A stretch of 64,000 nucleotides of DNA from Rhodoferax sp. (GCF_028688795.1 NZ_JAQTXM010000002.1:1-64000), one strand, 5' to 3'. Shown: positions 45,532-57,000, counted from the first letter of the stretch. Notes: generated from the sequence alone by a model not told the origin. Numbers and translations are program-made.

Positions 45532-46434
45532 TTATTTTTTGGGCGCTGCAGTTACGGCGACACCACCACGCATGGCCTTGAAGAATTCTGAACTTGAAGG
45601 ATCAAGCACCATCACGTCGCTCTTTTTGGAAAATGATGACTTGTAGGCATCCAGGCTCCGGTAAAACTGCGCAAACTGCGGATCACGACCAAAGGCATCG
45701 GCATACAGGCGCGCCGCTTCGGCATCACCCTCACCCTTGAACTTTTGGGCATCACGATAGGCATTGGCGACCGTAACTTCACGCTGGCGGTCAGCATCAG
45801 CACGAATTTTTTCACCTTCAGCAAAACCGGTGGAGCGCAACTCGTTGGCAACACGCTTGCGCTCAGCCTCCATGCGGCGGTAAACTGATTCGGTGATGGC
45901 ATCCACGTAATCCACACGGGTGATGCGCACGTCAATCACATCAACACCCCAGGGTTTGGCGCCTCGGACTTGACTCAAGACCTCTTTTTTGACGTCTTGC
46001 ATCACTTCTTCGCGCTTGGCAGACAACAACTCCTTGACGGTACGCTTGTTGACTTCCTCTTGAAAGGCATTGCGCACCACCCGGTTAAGCTGACTGGCAC
46101 CTGCGGCCTCGGTGGTGCCCACATTCCGGATGTACTCGGTGGGCTCAGAAATGCGCCAGCGCACATACCAATCGATCACCACGCGCTGCTTTTCAGCCGT
46201 CAGCACGGGCTCGTTATCAGTGCTGTCAAGGGTGAGCAAACGTTTATCGATGTATGACACATTCTGAAAAGGAGGGGGCAATTTGAAGTTCAAACCTGGT
46301 TCAGTGATCACTTCCTTGATCTGACCAAGCGCAAACACCACGCCAAACTGGCGTTGATCCACCACAAACAACATCGAACTGGCAATGGCCAGCACAAACA
46401 GAAGACTGGAAAAAATAAAACCTATGCGATTCAT
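45532..46434 (-). CDS. hflC: FtsH protease regulator HflC
   Basis: The 300 residues start with a membrane anchor (about 5-25, IGFIFSSLLFVLAIASSML) and then an SPFH/band-7 domain (VVDQRQFGVVFALGQIKEV, DVRITRVDYVDAITESVYRRM). With HflK it forms the periplasmic-facing cage that restrains FtsH. It starts 9 bp after hflK. All expected parts are present and length is normal. Confidence 0.96.
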   Translation of the reverse strand: MNRIGFIFSSLLFVLAIASSMLFVVDQRQFGVVFALGQIKEVITEPGLNFKLPPPFQNVSYIDKRLLTLDSTDNEPVLTAEKQRVVIDWYVRWRISEPTEYIRNVGTTEAAGASQLNRVVRNAFQEEVNKRTVKELLSAKREEVMQDVKKEVLSQVRGAKPWGVDVIDVRITRVDYVDAITESVYRRMEAERKRVANELRSTGFAEGEKIRADADRQREVTVANAYRDAQKFKGEGDAEAARLYADAFGRDPQFAQFYRSLDAYKSSFSKKSDVMVLDPSSSEFFKAMRGGVAVTAAPKK

Positions 46435-46443
46435 GCGCGGCTC

Positions 46444-47841
46444 CTATCGGGTTTCACGGGTACGTGCGCGTGCGGCATCACGGGTGCGAGCATCCGAGAT
46501 AGCAGCCGCAGCGTTGGCCGCATTTGGCGTAATGCCCGGCGCTGACAAAGCAGGCACTGCGGCCACATCTTCAGCCACATGGCCAGTCATTTGAATGAGT
46601 TTGTCAAGTGGCAAATACAACAGGTTCGAGCCCTGCTTGGAGTCCACCATGATCTTGGTCACACTGCTGTAAATCTGCTGCATGGCATCAATGTACATTC
46701 GGTCCCGTGTCACTTGTGGTGCCTTTTGGTACTCAGTCAACACGGATTTAAAGCGCTGCGAATCACCTTGGGCTTGCGCAACGATGCGTGCCTTGTACGC
46801 ATCAGCTTCTTCTTTCAAACGGGACGCAGCACCCACAGCACGGGGAATCACATCATTGGCGTAGGCCTGAGCCTCATTTTTGGCCCGCTCACGCTCTTGC
46901 CCTGCTTTAAGCACATCATCGAACGCTGCCTGAACCTGCTCGGGCGGGCGGACACCGCCTTGCTGCAGGTTAATACCGACCACCTCAATGCCAACTTTGT
47001 AGCGATCCAGAATCTTCTGCATCATGGCCCGCACGCGTGGTGCGATCTGGTCACGTTCTTCAGACAAGGCACTGTCCATTTTCATCTTGCCGACCACCTC
47101 ACGTACAGCAGTCTCAGCGGCTTGCACCACAGCGTCTGCCGGGTTTTTGCTTTCAAACAGAAAAGCCCGGGCATCGTTCAATCGGTACTGCACCGCGAAC
47201 TTGATCTCAACGATATTTTCGTCTTCGGTCAACATGGCTGATTCACGCAAACCAGTGGCTTTGATCACCACATCGCGCCCCACATCAACTGATCGGATCT
47301 GGGTTACAAAAATGAGCTCGTGACGCTGAATCGGATAAGGCAGACGCCAGTTAAAGCCCGCACCTACAGTCGAGTTGTATTTGCCAAACTGCGTGATAAC
47401 AGCCTGCTGACCTTCTTGTACGATGAAAAAACCAGTACCCAGCCAAATCAGCACGGCCACCGCAGCCACCAAGCCAACCCCAATGCCAGCACTTTTCATA
47501 TCCGGCTGAAATCCACCACCAGCCGGACCATTACCACCATTACCGCCGCCAGGGGGCATACCCCTACCACCGTTCTTGACGTTGCCAAACAGGCCGCCTA
47601 ACTTGCGGTTGAAGTCGCGCCAGAGCTCATCCAGATCCGGCGGCCCCTGAGTGGGGTTGCGACGCGGCCCTCGGTCTTCAGGTGTTGGTGACTCCGGCGG
47701 CTTTACCTCCGGCCGCTCTGAACCATTTGTGTCTGCAGGCTTGTCATCGCTTCGTCCCCAACGCGGGTCATTCAGGTTGAACATGCCTCGCAGGCGCTGC
47801 GGCAACCAAGCCGCGCTTGGTGTGGTAATTTGAAGTTTCAT
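46444..47841 (-). CDS. hflK: FtsH protease regulator HflK
   Basis: The 465 residues have a Pro/Gly-rich cytoplasmic N-terminus (WGRSDDKPADTNGSERPE, GGNGGNGPAGGG), a TM helix near 122-140 (AVAVLIWLGTGFFIV), an SPFH domain (EGQQAVITQFGKYNSTVGAG onward) and a polar Ala/Arg-rich tail. ATG 47841 was kept; ATG 47784 (MFNLNDPRWG) is the more common start in relatives. It pairs with HflC. Confidence 0.95.
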   Translation of the reverse strand: MKLQITTPSAAWLPQRLRGMFNLNDPRWGRSDDKPADTNGSERPEVKPPESPTPEDRGPRRNPTQGPPDLDELWRDFNRKLGGLFGNVKNGGRGMPPGGGNGGNGPAGGGFQPDMKSAGIGVGLVAAVAVLIWLGTGFFIVQEGQQAVITQFGKYNSTVGAGFNWRLPYPIQRHELIFVTQIRSVDVGRDVVIKATGLRESAMLTEDENIVEIKFAVQYRLNDARAFLFESKNPADAVVQAAETAVREVVGKMKMDSALSEERDQIAPRVRAMMQKILDRYKVGIEVVGINLQQGGVRPPEQVQAAFDDVLKAGQERERAKNEAQAYANDVIPRAVGAASRLKEEADAYKARIVAQAQGDSQRFKSVLTEYQKAPQVTRDRMYIDAMQQIYSSVTKIMVDSKQGSNLLYLPLDKLIQMTGHVAEDVAAVPALSAPGITPNAANAAAAISDARTRDAARARTRETR

Positions 47842-47887
47842 CTAATCAACTCTCAACTCTTATGTATTTGATCTGGATTGTGCCGAA

Positions 47888-49066
47888 TCAAGGGGCATCC
47901 TCACGGCCTTCAGGGAAATGAGCGTCTGGCCCGGAAGACAATTTTGAAGCCTTCACCTGCTCCACAAGCAATTGGCGCACCGCCGACAAGCCCGCACCTT
48001 GCTGGGCACTGATGAAGACGCGTGGCGTCTGCATTCCCTCTAGGTCATAGGTGTCTTGCAGCACACCAGGCTGCGCATCAGCCGAGACCGCGTCAATCTT
48101 GTTGAACACCAGAATTTGCGGGATGTCTGATGCGCCAATTTCAGCTAATACACGCTGCACTTGTGCAATTTGTTCAACGTGGTCAGGGCTTGAGAAATCG
48201 ACCACATGCAAAAGCAAATCGGCATCAACCGCTTCTTGCAAAGTAGCCTGAAACGCATCGATCAAACCGTGTGGCAAGTCGCGAATGAAGCCAACTGTGT
48301 CCGATAACGAGACCATGCGCCCCACTTCACCCAGGTAAAGTTGGCGCGTGGTCGTGTCAAGCGTGGCAAACAATTGGTCAGCAGCATAAGCTCGCGCCTT
48401 GACCAAGGCATTGAACAGCGTTGACTTACCAGCATTGGTGTAGCCGACCAAGGAAATATTGAAGGCATCACGACGCTCTCGCTGACGACGCTGAGTCTGA
48501 CGTTGGCGCTTGACCTTACTCAAGCGCTCCTTGATACGTTTGATGTTGTCGCCAATCATGCGTCGATCAAGCTCAATCTGAGTCTCACCAGGGCCACCGC
48601 GCATGCCAATACCACCACTCTGTCGCTCAAGGTGTGACCAACGACGCACCAAGCGTGTACTCAAATACTGCAAGCGCGCGAGTTCAACCTGCAACTTGCC
48701 CTCGTGACTGCGCGCCCGTTGCCCAAAAATCTCCAGGATCAACAGAGTGCGGTCATTAACAGGGAGTTCAAGATGGCGCTCAAGATTGCGCTGCTGCGCC
48801 GGGCTCAAGCTCTGATCGAAGAGAATTTCCTGAACACCGAGTTGCAGCGCCAGTTCCTTGATTTCATCTGCCTTGCCGCTGCCGATGAACAGGGCTGCAT
48901 CAGGCGCGCGGCGTTTGCAAGTAACCCGGGCCACAGGGTTCAGACCGGCGGTCTGGGCCAGCAAACCCAACTCTTCCAACTTGTCGTCAAAGTGCGGATG
49001 CCCGAAATCAACCCCCACCAGCAAGGTAGGGATGCCCTTGGCGTTAGGCGGCGGCAGGTTCGTCAC
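47888..49066 (-). CDS. hflX: GTPase HflX
   Basis: The 392 residues have the HflX N-terminal domain ([31 protein letters not shown]), the linker [19 protein letters not shown] and the G domain ([28 protein letters not shown]). HflX binds ribosomes and splits stalled 70S particles after stress. The GTG start at 49066 lies inside hfq, a 23-bp overlap, which suggests coupling. It is in the hfq-hflX-hflK-hflC run. Confidence 0.95.
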   Translation of the reverse strand: MTNLPPPNAKGIPTLLVGVDFGHPHFDDKLEELGLLAQTAGLNPVARVTCKRRAPDAALFIGSGKADEIKELALQLGVQEILFDQSLSPAQQRNLERHLELPVNDRTLLILEIFGQRARSHEGKLQVELARLQYLSTRLVRRWSHLERQSGGIGMRGGPGETQIELDRRMIGDNIKRIKERLSKVKRQRQTQRRQRERRDAFNISLVGYTNAGKSTLFNALVKARAYAADQLFATLDTTTRQLYLGEVGRMVSLSDTVGFIRDLPHGLIDAFQATLQEAVDADLLLHVVDFSSPDHVEQIAQVQRVLAEIGASDIPQILVFNKIDAVSADAQPGVLQDTYDLEGMQTPRVFISAQQGAGLSAVRQLLVEQVKASKLSSGPDAHFPEGREDAP

Positions 49067-49292
49067 CCTCGGCGGCTGAAAAGTTCACGGCGCGACCGGG
49101 AACAATGGTCGAAATGGCGTGTTTATAGACCATTTGCGTCACAGTGTTGCGTAGCAACACGACATACTGATCGAAAGACTCGATCTGCCCTTGAAGCTTG
49201 ATCCCATTGACCAGATAGATAGATACTGGCACATGCTCCCGACGCAAAGTGTTCAGGAAGGGATCTTGTAATAATTGGCCTTTGTTGCTCAC
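49044..49292 (-). CDS. hfq: RNA chaperone Hfq
   Basis: The 82 residues match Hfq: [20 protein letters not shown], then the Sm1 and Sm2 motifs ([19 protein letters not shown] and [14 protein letters not shown]). The hexamer matches sRNAs to mRNAs. The C-terminal tail is very short ([13 protein letters not shown]). hflX begins before hfq ends. Confidence 0.98.
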   Translation of the reverse strand: MSNKGQLLQDPFLNTLRREHVPVSIYLVNGIKLQGQIESFDQYVVLLRNTVTQMVYKHAISTIVPGRAVNFSAAEGDEPAAA

Positions 49293-49371
49293 GATATTCT
49301 CCGTGTTCTGGAAATTTAAGAAGAGGTCACGATACCACAGCCCCGGGAAGAAACGCTTCTCAAGCAGTTCA

Positions 49372-49399
49372 ATTCCACAATAAAGTTAAGCGGTGTCAA
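49372..49399 (-). promoter_or_regulatory. Candidate sigma-70 promoter of hfq
   Basis: On the minus strand TTGACA (49394-49399) and TGGAAT (49372-49377) are separated by 16 bp, about 73 nt before the hfq start codon. The -35 box is perfect and the -10 box matches four of six bases. It lies in the 124-bp gap after der. Confidence 0.45.
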
Positions 49400-49416
49400 G
49401 CCCCAAATGCACGCAT

Positions 49417-50754
49417 TCAGCCCGCTTTATCCGCAAACGGGTTGGCTGATGTTTTCAGCTCGATGCGAAGCGGTGTGCCGACCAGATCGAATTCCTTGCG
49501 GAAACGGCCTTCCAAAAATCTCTTGTAGGCATCCGTCACATGTTCAAGCGAGTTACCGTGAATAACAATCACTGGCGGGTTCATGCCACCTTGGTGTGCA
49601 TATCGCAACTTGGGGCGATACATGCCTGCGCGCTTGGGACTTTGGAACTGCACCGCTTCAAGCAACAAACGCGTCAGCACAGGCGTGGACATCTTGCAAT
49701 TCGCTGCCTTGTACGCTTGTGCAATCGAGGCCCACAACGGCCCCAAACCCTGACGCTTTTGGGCCGAAATCAGATGCATGTTGGCGAATTTCAAAAATGG
49801 CAACCGCGTTTCAATTGAGCGTTTAACTATTTCGCGCTGGTACTCATCGACAGCATCCCATTTATTAACGGCCAACACCACAGCCCGACCATTCTCCAGA
49901 ATATAGCCAGCAATATGGGCATCCTGATCCGTCACGCCCTGGGTGGCATCAATCAACAACAAAACCACATGGGCAGATTCAATAGCCTGCAAGGTTTTGA
50001 CCACTGAAAATTTTTCAATAGCCTCAAATACCTTGCCTCGACGTCGAAGGCCGGCGGTGTCGATCAACTCAAACTTTTGTCCATTGCGCTCAAACGGAAC
50101 TGAGATCGCGTCTCGCGTTGTTCCAGGCAAGTCAAAAGCCACTAACCGCTCCTCGCCCAGCCAGACATTGATGAGCGTCGATTTACCAACATTAGGACGC
50201 CCGGCAACGGCGAGCTTGATCACGCCGGGCTGTTCCGGTTCGTCACTTTCGTCCTCAGACAAATTCAGAGGCACAAGCGCCTGTTCAACCAACTGCCGAA
50301 TGCCCTGGCCATGAGCCGCCGAAACGGGAATCACCTCACCTAGGCCCAACTCATAAAACTCAACAAGTTGACTGCCTTCAAGCATGCCTTCAGCCTTGTT
50401 GGCAACCAACAGGCACGGCTTGCCCAAACGTCTGAGATAGTTGGCGATGTCATGATCTTGGGCCGAAACACCCGCCCGGGCATCAACGACAAAAATCACC
50501 ACATCCGATTCAGCAACGGCTTGTGTCGTTTGCTTGGCCATTTCCTTGAAGATACCAGTGGTTGCATCGGGCTCGAACCCACCAGTGTCGATCACAATGT
50601 ATTCAAGCTTGCCCTGCTTGCCGTTGCCGTAATGCCGGTCACGGGTCAACCCAGCAAAATCAGCCACGATGGCATCGCGCGACTTGGTCAGCCGATTGAA
50701 CAGCGTCGACTTTCCGACGTTGGGGCGGCCTACCAGAGCCAGTACAGGTTTCAT
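49417..50754 (-). CDS. der: Ribosome-assembly GTPase Der (EngA)
   Basis: The 445 residues have two G domains in tandem: the first with [14 protein letters not shown] (near 8) and DTGGFEP, the second with [14 protein letters not shown] (near 186), [10 protein letters not shown] and NKWD. A C-terminal KH-like domain follows ([21 protein letters not shown]). Der is essential for 50S assembly. It lies 39 bp after bamB on the same strand. Confidence 0.97.
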   Translation of the reverse strand: MKPVLALVGRPNVGKSTLFNRLTKSRDAIVADFAGLTRDRHYGNGKQGKLEYIVIDTGGFEPDATTGIFKEMAKQTTQAVAESDVVIFVVDARAGVSAQDHDIANYLRRLGKPCLLVANKAEGMLEGSQLVEFYELGLGEVIPVSAAHGQGIRQLVEQALVPLNLSEDESDEPEQPGVIKLAVAGRPNVGKSTLINVWLGEERLVAFDLPGTTRDAISVPFERNGQKFELIDTAGLRRRGKVFEAIEKFSVVKTLQAIESAHVVLLLIDATQGVTDQDAHIAGYILENGRAVVLAVNKWDAVDEYQREIVKRSIETRLPFLKFANMHLISAQKRQGLGPLWASIAQAYKAANCKMSTPVLTRLLLEAVQFQSPKRAGMYRPKLRYAHQGGMNPPVIVIHGNSLEHVTDAYKRFLEGRFRKEFDLVGTPLRIELKTSANPFADKAG

Positions 50755-50793
50755 TGATTGTTGTCCGTTATTTATATTGGTTTTAGGCGTTGT

Positions 50794-51930
50794 TTATTCA
50801 GGCTGAAACCCGAACACGCCACCCTTACTGCTGACCACCACCATCGTGCCATTGACAACCACTGGCGTTGCGCCAAGGGCTGACCCGTCGGTCGCCAAGC
50901 GTGCCAGCGCAGAACCATCTGAACGCGACAACAAATGCACCCACCCAGTGTCATCACCCACGACCACTGAGCGCCCAAGCACCAGCGGGGCACTCAGTTG
51001 CCGGTAACGTAAACGATCCGAAGTCCAAACGGGCTCTCCGTCAGCCCGTCGCCAAGCAATCAGCCGTCCATCGCTTTCGACACCATAGACCTGTTGAGTG
51101 TCGCCCTGCAAGCCAACCGAGCCAAATGCTGGTTTCTTCCAATTAACAACGCCACGCACGGTGTCGACACATGCAACAGCCGCCTGAAAGGCTCGTACAC
51201 AGACGACATCACCTTCACGGCTAGCACCACTCACCAGGTCCACCAGTCGTTCGATGTCGTTGGTACCCCGTGGTGTTGCCACCGGGGCGTCCCAAACGAC
51301 ACTGCCATTGATCGGATTCATGCCAACCAAATGACCTGAAAGGCCAACCACCAGGGTGTTGCCGACAGCCATCAACAAGCCTGACTGGCGCAGTACCAAG
51401 GCCTCACCGGGACGCTGATTCTGCCAAAGCTTTCGGCCAGTGGCGGCATCAAACGCAGCGACGCTTCGGTCAGCGCCGAACACGAAAACTCGTTCGCCTG
51501 CAACCAATGGCGCAGTGAACACCTGTGTGGTCAATCGAGTACGCCAAGGGCTTTGCCCTTGGTCCATCACAACAAGCTCGCTGTCGCGGGTAACCACGGC
51601 AGCAAATCGGCCATCACTGCCAACACCAGCAACGATTGGTGCGCCCACATTGGCACGCCAAAGTTCCGCCCCGGTGCGGGCATCCAGGGACACCACACTG
51701 CCATCCGAGCCAGCCAGTGACACATTGCCGCCAGAGGCCTTGACCTGCAAAGGAAAATCGACCGGGCCGATCTTGCCAGACCATGCCAATCGCGCGCCTA
51801 ACAAAGCCGGGTTGGGACCTAGCTCATCTGGTTTTGGACTGCTGGATCCACTGGCGCAGGCTGACAACGCCAAAATAACCACGCTTCCAGCTAAAGCTTG
51901 GAGTGATTTGATTGAATATTTATATGTCAT
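50794..51930 (-). CDS. bamB: Outer-membrane assembly lipoprotein BamB
   Basis: ATG 51930 has AGGAAAG upstream and gives 378 residues. Signal peptide and lipobox are present (VVILALSACASGS). The rest is a PQQ-like eight-bladed propeller with repeated strands (GSDGSVVSLDARTGAELWRA, ATGRKLWQN, PINGSVVWDA). BamB is part of the BAM complex that inserts outer-membrane proteins. It begins 6 bp after the yfgM stop. Confidence 0.95.
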   Translation of the reverse strand: MTYKYSIKSLQALAGSVVILALSACASGSSSPKPDELGPNPALLGARLAWSGKIGPVDFPLQVKASGGNVSLAGSDGSVVSLDARTGAELWRANVGAPIVAGVGSDGRFAAVVTRDSELVVMDQGQSPWRTRLTTQVFTAPLVAGERVFVFGADRSVAAFDAATGRKLWQNQRPGEALVLRQSGLLMAVGNTLVVGLSGHLVGMNPINGSVVWDAPVATPRGTNDIERLVDLVSGASREGDVVCVRAFQAAVACVDTVRGVVNWKKPAFGSVGLQGDTQQVYGVESDGRLIAWRRADGEPVWTSDRLRYRQLSAPLVLGRSVVVGDDTGWVHLLSRSDGSALARLATDGSALGATPVVVNGTMVVVSSKGGVFGFQPE

Positions 51931-51936
51931 GGCCAA

Positions 51937-52614
51937 CTACTTTCCTGTGACTACAGAAATCTGGTCAGGCATCGGAACATCCACGCCTTGTGCATTCAGC
52001 TTCACTTCAACCAGACGTCGGTATTCAGTGCGGGGATCAAACAGGCGGTAAGCTTTTTCGTACTCGGCAACCGCCTTGGCTTTGTTACCCTTTAAGACGT
52101 AGATATCGCCTTTGCGATCAGCCACAAGTGCATCAAAATTCGGGTCAAAAGTGCCCTCAAGCTGACTCAAAGCTGCGTCAAACTTCTTGGACTCCAGCAA
52201 AAGAGCAGCAAGACGGAGCCTGGCCACCGAGCGGTAACCTGAATCAGATGACTTTTCAACGACCCAAGCTAACGCAGCCTCTGCTGAATCAGGCTTCCCG
52301 AGGGACATGTACTGTTGAGCAACAAGTAACCCTGATTGCTGCGCATATGCAGTGGAGGGAAACCGGTCTTTCATATCTGCAAAAACACGATCGATGCGAG
52401 CCACATCGGCAGATTGTGCCGCTCGATCAACCTCATCAAACAGCGCGGCAGCCTGCACCGATTGGCTGCGCTGCCAATACTGGTAGAAATTCCAGCTTGC
52501 AAATGCACCTAACACCACAATCAACACCCAAGTGATGATATTGCCGTACTGTTTCCAGAAATGCTTGAGTTGGTCAAGCTGTTCTTGTTCTTCGAGGTCT
52601 AAATGATTGGCCAT
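51937..52614 (-). CDS. YfgM-type TPR membrane protein
   Basis: ATG 52614 (MANHLDLEEQEQLDQLKHFW) gives 225 residues; the frame runs upstream into hisS but this is the family start. One membrane helix near 24-43 (IITWVLIVVLGAFASWNFYQYW) precedes a periplasmic TPR region (DQL/SGLLVAQQYMSLGKPDSAE, RKGDIYVLKGNKAKAVAEYEKA). YfgM is linked to the Sec translocon and periplasmic chaperones. It lies between hisS and bamB, the usual order. Confidence 0.93.
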   Translation of the reverse strand: MANHLDLEEQEQLDQLKHFWKQYGNIITWVLIVVLGAFASWNFYQYWQRSQSVQAAALFDEVDRAAQSADVARIDRVFADMKDRFPSTAYAQQSGLLVAQQYMSLGKPDSAEAALAWVVEKSSDSGYRSVARLRLAALLLESKKFDAALSQLEGTFDPNFDALVADRKGDIYVLKGNKAKAVAEYEKAYRLFDPRTEYRRLVEVKLNAQGVDVPMPDQISVVTGK

Positions 52615-52627
52615 TCGGGGTATCCAG

Positions 52628-53941
52628 TTAAGCAGCTGATTGTAGGGTGGTAGCCCATTCGACAATATCGTCGAGCGAGTGTGTTTGCTGAGTGGCACTG
52701 GCGTCGCGAAGCGGCTTCACAGTGACTTGGCGAGCGGCCACTTCGTCAGATCCAAATACAAGAGCAAATCTTGCCCCGCTGCTGTCTGCGCGTTTGAACT
52801 GGCTTTTCATGCTACCCATGGTGTCACCAGTACTTGCATGCATCTGAACACTCACACCGGCCGTACGCAAGGCTTGGAGCACAGAAAGAACCAGGGGTAA
52901 CGCCTGCGTATCAGTCACGATGGCGTAGGCGTCCAAACGGGGGCCAACATCCTTCAAACCCGCGCCTTTAGCCAGTTCCAGCACGCGATCAACACCTAAA
53001 GCCCAACCTACCGCCGAGGCCGGCTTGCCACCTAGCTGCTCAAAAAGATAGTCGTATCGCCCCCCCGCACAAACAGTACCCTGGGATCCCAGGCGATCGG
53101 TGGTGAATTCAAACACCGTCAGATTGTAGTAATCCATGCCACGCACCAACCGTGGATTGACGGTGTAGGCAACCCCATTGCTCTTCAAAATTGACGTCAG
53201 GGTATTGAAATGCGAAAGAGATGCCTCACCCAAAAAATCCAACAGTTTGGGTGCAGACGCCACCAATGATTGCATGTGCGGATTCTTGGTGTCGAGAATG
53301 CGCAGTGGGTTGCTGTAGAGACGTCTTTTGGCATCTTCATCAAGCACCTCTGCGTGTTGCTCCAAGTGAGCGATCAATGCTTGGCGGTGCGCCAATCGTT
53401 CATCTGGCTGTCCAAGGCTGTTTAGCTCAAGACGGACATCTTCAATACCAATCTCTTTCCACAGCGCACAGGCCATCAAAATCAATTCCGCATCGACCTC
53501 GGCGCCACCAAACCCCAGCGCCTCCGCACCGATTTGATCAAATTGACGGTAGCGGCCTTTTTGTGGGCGCTCATGGCGAAACATGGGGCCCATGTAATAC
53601 AGCCGCTTGCCGCCGTCGTACAGCAAATTATGCTCAAGTGCTGCTCGGACCACACCTGCGGTCGCCTCGGGACGAAGGGTTAGCGGATCACCGTTGAGCC
53701 GATCTTCGAAGCAATACATTTCTTTCTCAACAATGTCCGTGACCTCACCCAAACCACGAACGAACAAAGGCGTGCGCTCCACGATGGGGGTGCGAATGTT
53801 CCGATAAGCGTAGCGAGCCATCAACAGCCGTACTTTTGATTCAAGCCATTCCACCATGGCTGAGTCTGGCGGCAACACGTCGTTCATGCCTTTGACGGCG
53901 GTCAGCTTTTCAATTTTTTGAGAAATTAGGGGTTCAGTCAT
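52628..53941 (-). CDS. hisS: Histidyl-tRNA synthetase
   Basis: The 437 residues carry the class II motifs: [18 protein letters not shown] at the start, motif 2 as [17 protein letters not shown] (near 115), the His motifs ([26 protein letters not shown]) and motif 3 with [12 protein letters not shown] (near 313), then the anticodon domain. It charges tRNA-His. Its order between ispG and yfgM is conserved. Confidence 0.97.
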   Translation of the reverse strand: MTEPLISQKIEKLTAVKGMNDVLPPDSAMVEWLESKVRLLMARYAYRNIRTPIVERTPLFVRGLGEVTDIVEKEMYCFEDRLNGDPLTLRPEATAGVVRAALEHNLLYDGGKRLYYMGPMFRHERPQKGRYRQFDQIGAEALGFGGAEVDAELILMACALWKEIGIEDVRLELNSLGQPDERLAHRQALIAHLEQHAEVLDEDAKRRLYSNPLRILDTKNPHMQSLVASAPKLLDFLGEASLSHFNTLTSILKSNGVAYTVNPRLVRGMDYYNLTVFEFTTDRLGSQGTVCAGGRYDYLFEQLGGKPASAVGWALGVDRVLELAKGAGLKDVGPRLDAYAIVTDTQALPLVLSVLQALRTAGVSVQMHASTGDTMGSMKSQFKRADSSGARFALVFGSDEVAARQVTVKPLRDASATQQTHSLDDIVEWATTLQSAA

Positions 53942-53952
53942 GACAATTCAAA

Positions 53953-55224
53953 TCAAAGAATGGTGCCTGCTTGGCCACCAAATCGCTTTTCCACGTAGCT
54001 TTCAACAATTGCCTGGAATTCCTGGGCGATCGAGTCACCTCGTAGCGTCAAGCGTTTTTCACCATCAATAAACACCGGCGCAGCGGGCGTTTCACCGGTG
54101 CCCGGCAAACTGATGCCAATATCGGCTTGTTTGCTTTCACCCGGGCCGTTCACGATGCAGCCCATTACCGCGACTTTCATCTTTTCCACCCCAGGATACT
54201 TTGCACGCCACTGCGGCATTTGCGCCCGCAAAAACCCTTCAATTTGCTGTGTCAGCTCCTGAAATGTTGTGCTGGTGGTTCGTCCACAACCCGGACATGC
54301 GGTCACACTTGGCACAAATGACCGAAGCTCCAGCGCCTGCAAAATCTCTGATGCAACAACAACCTCCTGGGTTCTGGATTCGCCTGGCTGTGGTGTCAAG
54401 GAAACCCTGATCGTGTCCCCGATGCCCTCTTGCAACAAGATCGACAAAGCTGCAGTGGATGCCACTGTGCCTTTTGTCCCCATGCCTGCTTCTGTCAAGC
54501 CCAGGTGGAGCGCATAGTTACAGCGTTTTGCCAATTCCCGATAGACAGAAATCAAATCCTGGACGCCGCTAACTTTGCATGAAAGAATGATCTGATTCGG
54601 ATCCATGCCCAATTCAACTGCTTGGGTAGCCGAATCAATCGCTGAAGTAATCAACGCCTCATACATGACCGGCTTGGCATCCCAAGGCATTGGACGCCGA
54701 CTGTTTTGATCCATCAGTTGAGCTAATAACTCTTGATCGAGACTGCCCCAGTTCACCCCAATGCGCACTGCTTTATTCCAGCGCATGGCAGCTTCAATCA
54801 TGACTGCAAACTGGCGATCATGTTTGTCACCTTTGCCGACGTTGCCAGGGTTAATGCGGTACTTAGATAAAGCCTGCGCGCATTCCGGGTAATCGGTCAA
54901 CAGGCGATGCCCGTTATAGTGAAAGTCGCCAACCAGTGGCACATCAATGCCCATGCGATCCAATTGCTCACGGATGGGAGCAACTGCCTGCGCCGCTTCC
55001 GGCGTGTTGACTGTGATCCGTACCATCTCCGACCCAGCCAAAGCCAATTCCTTAACCTGGATCGCCGTCCCGATCACATCCGCCGTGTCGGTGTTGGTCA
55101 TGGACTGCACCCGAACAGGCGCACCAGCACCCACTGTGACACAGCGAGTGCCCCAAACCACCCGCGCTTGGCGGCTCCGACTGGGCATAGCAATGGCAGA
55201 AGCCACGGGCAAGGATGTATCCAT
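53953..55224 (-). CDS. ispG: 4-hydroxy-3-methylbut-2-enyl diphosphate synthase
   Basis: The 423 residues hold the GcpE TIM-barrel part ([28 protein letters not shown]) and the 4Fe-4S ligands [10 protein letters not shown] (near 303) and [16 protein letters not shown] (near 357). It is the penultimate step of the MEP isoprenoid pathway. The start overlaps the rodZ stop by one base (TAATG). Confidence 0.97.
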   Translation of the reverse strand: MDTSLPVASAIAMPSRSRQARVVWGTRCVTVGAGAPVRVQSMTNTDTADVIGTAIQVKELALAGSEMVRITVNTPEAAQAVAPIREQLDRMGIDVPLVGDFHYNGHRLLTDYPECAQALSKYRINPGNVGKGDKHDRQFAVMIEAAMRWNKAVRIGVNWGSLDQELLAQLMDQNSRRPMPWDAKPVMYEALITSAIDSATQAVELGMDPNQIILSCKVSGVQDLISVYRELAKRCNYALHLGLTEAGMGTKGTVASTAALSILLQEGIGDTIRVSLTPQPGESRTQEVVVASEILQALELRSFVPSVTACPGCGRTTSTTFQELTQQIEGFLRAQMPQWRAKYPGVEKMKVAVMGCIVNGPGESKQADIGISLPGTGETPAAPVFIDGEKRLTLRGDSIAQEFQAIVESYVEKRFGGQAGTIL

Positions 55225-56168
55225 TACTTCACCTCAAATCGAGCCACATTGTCTTTGGCTATGGAGAGCGCATCAAAAGGTTGGCCGTGCACCGTCACTG
55301 CAACCAGGTCTGCTCGCCCCAGCACAACGACCAAAGGCAGCGCACCAGTCACCGGGACGACTTCATCCTTCAGCAGAGTCTTTCGCAATTGCAGGACGCC
55401 TTTTGCATCTACTACTTCAACCCACGCTGCACCAAGTGCGCGCAAGCTCAGAACTTCTCCCGCATGGGTACCCAACACCACATCAGGAGGCAACACAGGC
55501 GTAGGGACCAATGCGTTGAGCACCGGCGGCGGCGCCTGACTGACAGCACTGACTGGCAAATCAACACCATTGTTGGCGACCAGGGGCGGTAACACCTCGG
55601 CAACCTGCAGCGATGAACTCACGACAGGCTGCTGATTGGGTTCTGATGCTACCGATACCATTGGTAGCAGTGAAGAATTCCCACCCGTCAACATGGCTGA
55701 TATCCGCTCATTTGAAGTGCCAGCTGGTAAAAAAAGAATAGCAAGAATACCCAGCACCAACAACACCATCGCAAAGCCCAAAGGCTTGCCAAAATGAGAC
55801 AACAGAGCCCGACCAGAACCACGGGGAACGTCATTGAAAGTGGTGTTCAATCCCGCAACACTGGCCTTGATTTTGGGCATATCAGAACGCGGCAAGGCCG
55901 CTAATACGGGTGCTGCATCGATCCCAAGGGCCCGGCACACGCTGGCAGCCAAAGCTCGCACAAACACCGTGTCTGGCAACAAGTCGTAGCGCTCTGCTTC
56001 CAACGCTTCAAGTTTCGTGATGGGCACTTTTAACGATACGGCCAACATGGCAATGTGCAAGCCTTGTGCTTCACGCGCCGCCCGAAGCAAGGCACCCGCA
56101 CCGGACGGGATGCCCGGTTCCGGGCGCTCAATGTTGACCTCCACTGGCTCCACGGCAGATTCACTCAT
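55224..56168 (-). CDS. RodZ-like helix-turn-helix membrane protein
   Basis: ATG 56168 ([19 protein letters not shown]) gives 314 residues. A HTH_25 domain lies near 25-95 ([42 protein letters not shown]), a TM helix near 145-168 ([20 protein letters not shown]) and a C-terminal DUF4115-like domain near 240-314 ([18 protein letters not shown]). RodZ links MreB to the cell-wall machinery. It overlaps pilW by 8 bp and ispG by 1 bp. Confidence 0.88.
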   Translation of the reverse strand: MSESAVEPVEVNIERPEPGIPSGAGALLRAAREAQGLHIAMLAVSLKVPITKLEALEAERYDLLPDTVFVRALAASVCRALGIDAAPVLAALPRSDMPKIKASVAGLNTTFNDVPRGSGRALLSHFGKPLGFAMVLLVLGILAILFLPAGTSNERISAMLTGGNSSLLPMVSVASEPNQQPVVSSSLQVAEVLPPLVANNGVDLPVSAVSQAPPPVLNALVPTPVLPPDVVLGTHAGEVLSLRALGAAWVEVVDAKGVLQLRKTLLKDEVVPVTGALPLVVVLGRADLVAVTVHGQPFDALSIAKDNVARFEVK

Positions 56169-56997
56169 CGAATACACCTCGATGGTAGGCAGCTGCTTCA
56201 CGAGATTGTGGAAATCGTTTTTCCAGTTGAGTCGCAAGCTGGGTCATCGCTTCATTATTGCCAAGCCGCTTTTCAACTTTAACCCCCAGCCAAAGCGACT
56301 CCGCATTGGCGAGTTCACTGTTGTTCAATCTACGGACATAAAACTGCGCCCGTACGTGATCTTCTTTTTGGTAAAGCAAATATGCCAGGTTATACCCAGT
56401 GATTGGGTTGCCGGCGTCATATTCGTATGACTTCAGCAGACTGGCTTCAGCCTCTTGGCGCATACCGGCGCGCGATTGGCACAAACCTTGAGCCATCAGT
56501 GTTTTTGCTCGTTCGCCGTAAAGCGGATCTGACAGAGCCTGACCAAAATACTTCAGCGCCTGAGGGTAAAGCGCTTGCTGGCATTTCAACCAACCCAGGT
56601 TATGCAACACATTGGCATTCTGCGGCTTGAGTGACAACGCCTTGTTAAAGCTATCTTCTGCAAACCCAAAATCATTGAGTCGCATGTAAACCAGACCCCG
56701 CAAACTGTAGGCGTCAACAAACGTGGGATCGGCCGCAATCGCCTGCTTGATCTCATCAAGTGCAATGTTCGTTTTGCCTTGTTCAAAGTAACCCAAGGCC
56801 AATTCCACCCGAATCCGGGCGCGCCGGCGCTCACTTGACTCGTCCGACTCCGTCACTATTTCAGTGCGAGTCGCAGAAGCTCCTGACTGATCAGCTTTGC
56901 TGGCGCAGCCGGTCAATACCGAAAAATACCCCATCACCATGATGATGAGCCAACGATCCAGGCGCATCCATGCGTCAATACCCGTGACAGTTTTCAT
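56161..56997 (-). CDS. pilW: Type IV pilus biogenesis lipoprotein PilW/PilF
   Basis: The 278 residues have a lipobox (FSVLTGCASK) and five to six TPR units (LALGYFEQGKTNIALDEIKQ, AYSLRGLVYMRLNDFGFAED, HNLGWLKCQQALYPQALKYF). PilW/PilF is the pilotin that helps the secretin PilQ assemble. ATG 56967 is an alternative start. It lies 3 bp after rlmN, as in relatives. Confidence 0.92.
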   Translation of the reverse strand: MKTVTGIDAWMRLDRWLIIMVMGYFSVLTGCASKADQSGASATRTEIVTESDESSERRRARIRVELALGYFEQGKTNIALDEIKQAIAADPTFVDAYSLRGLVYMRLNDFGFAEDSFNKALSLKPQNANVLHNLGWLKCQQALYPQALKYFGQALSDPLYGERAKTLMAQGLCQSRAGMRQEAEASLLKSYEYDAGNPITGYNLAYLLYQKEDHVRAQFYVRRLNNSELANAESLWLGVKVEKRLGNNEAMTQLATQLEKRFPQSREAAAYHRGVFDE

Positions 56998-57000
56998 CGG

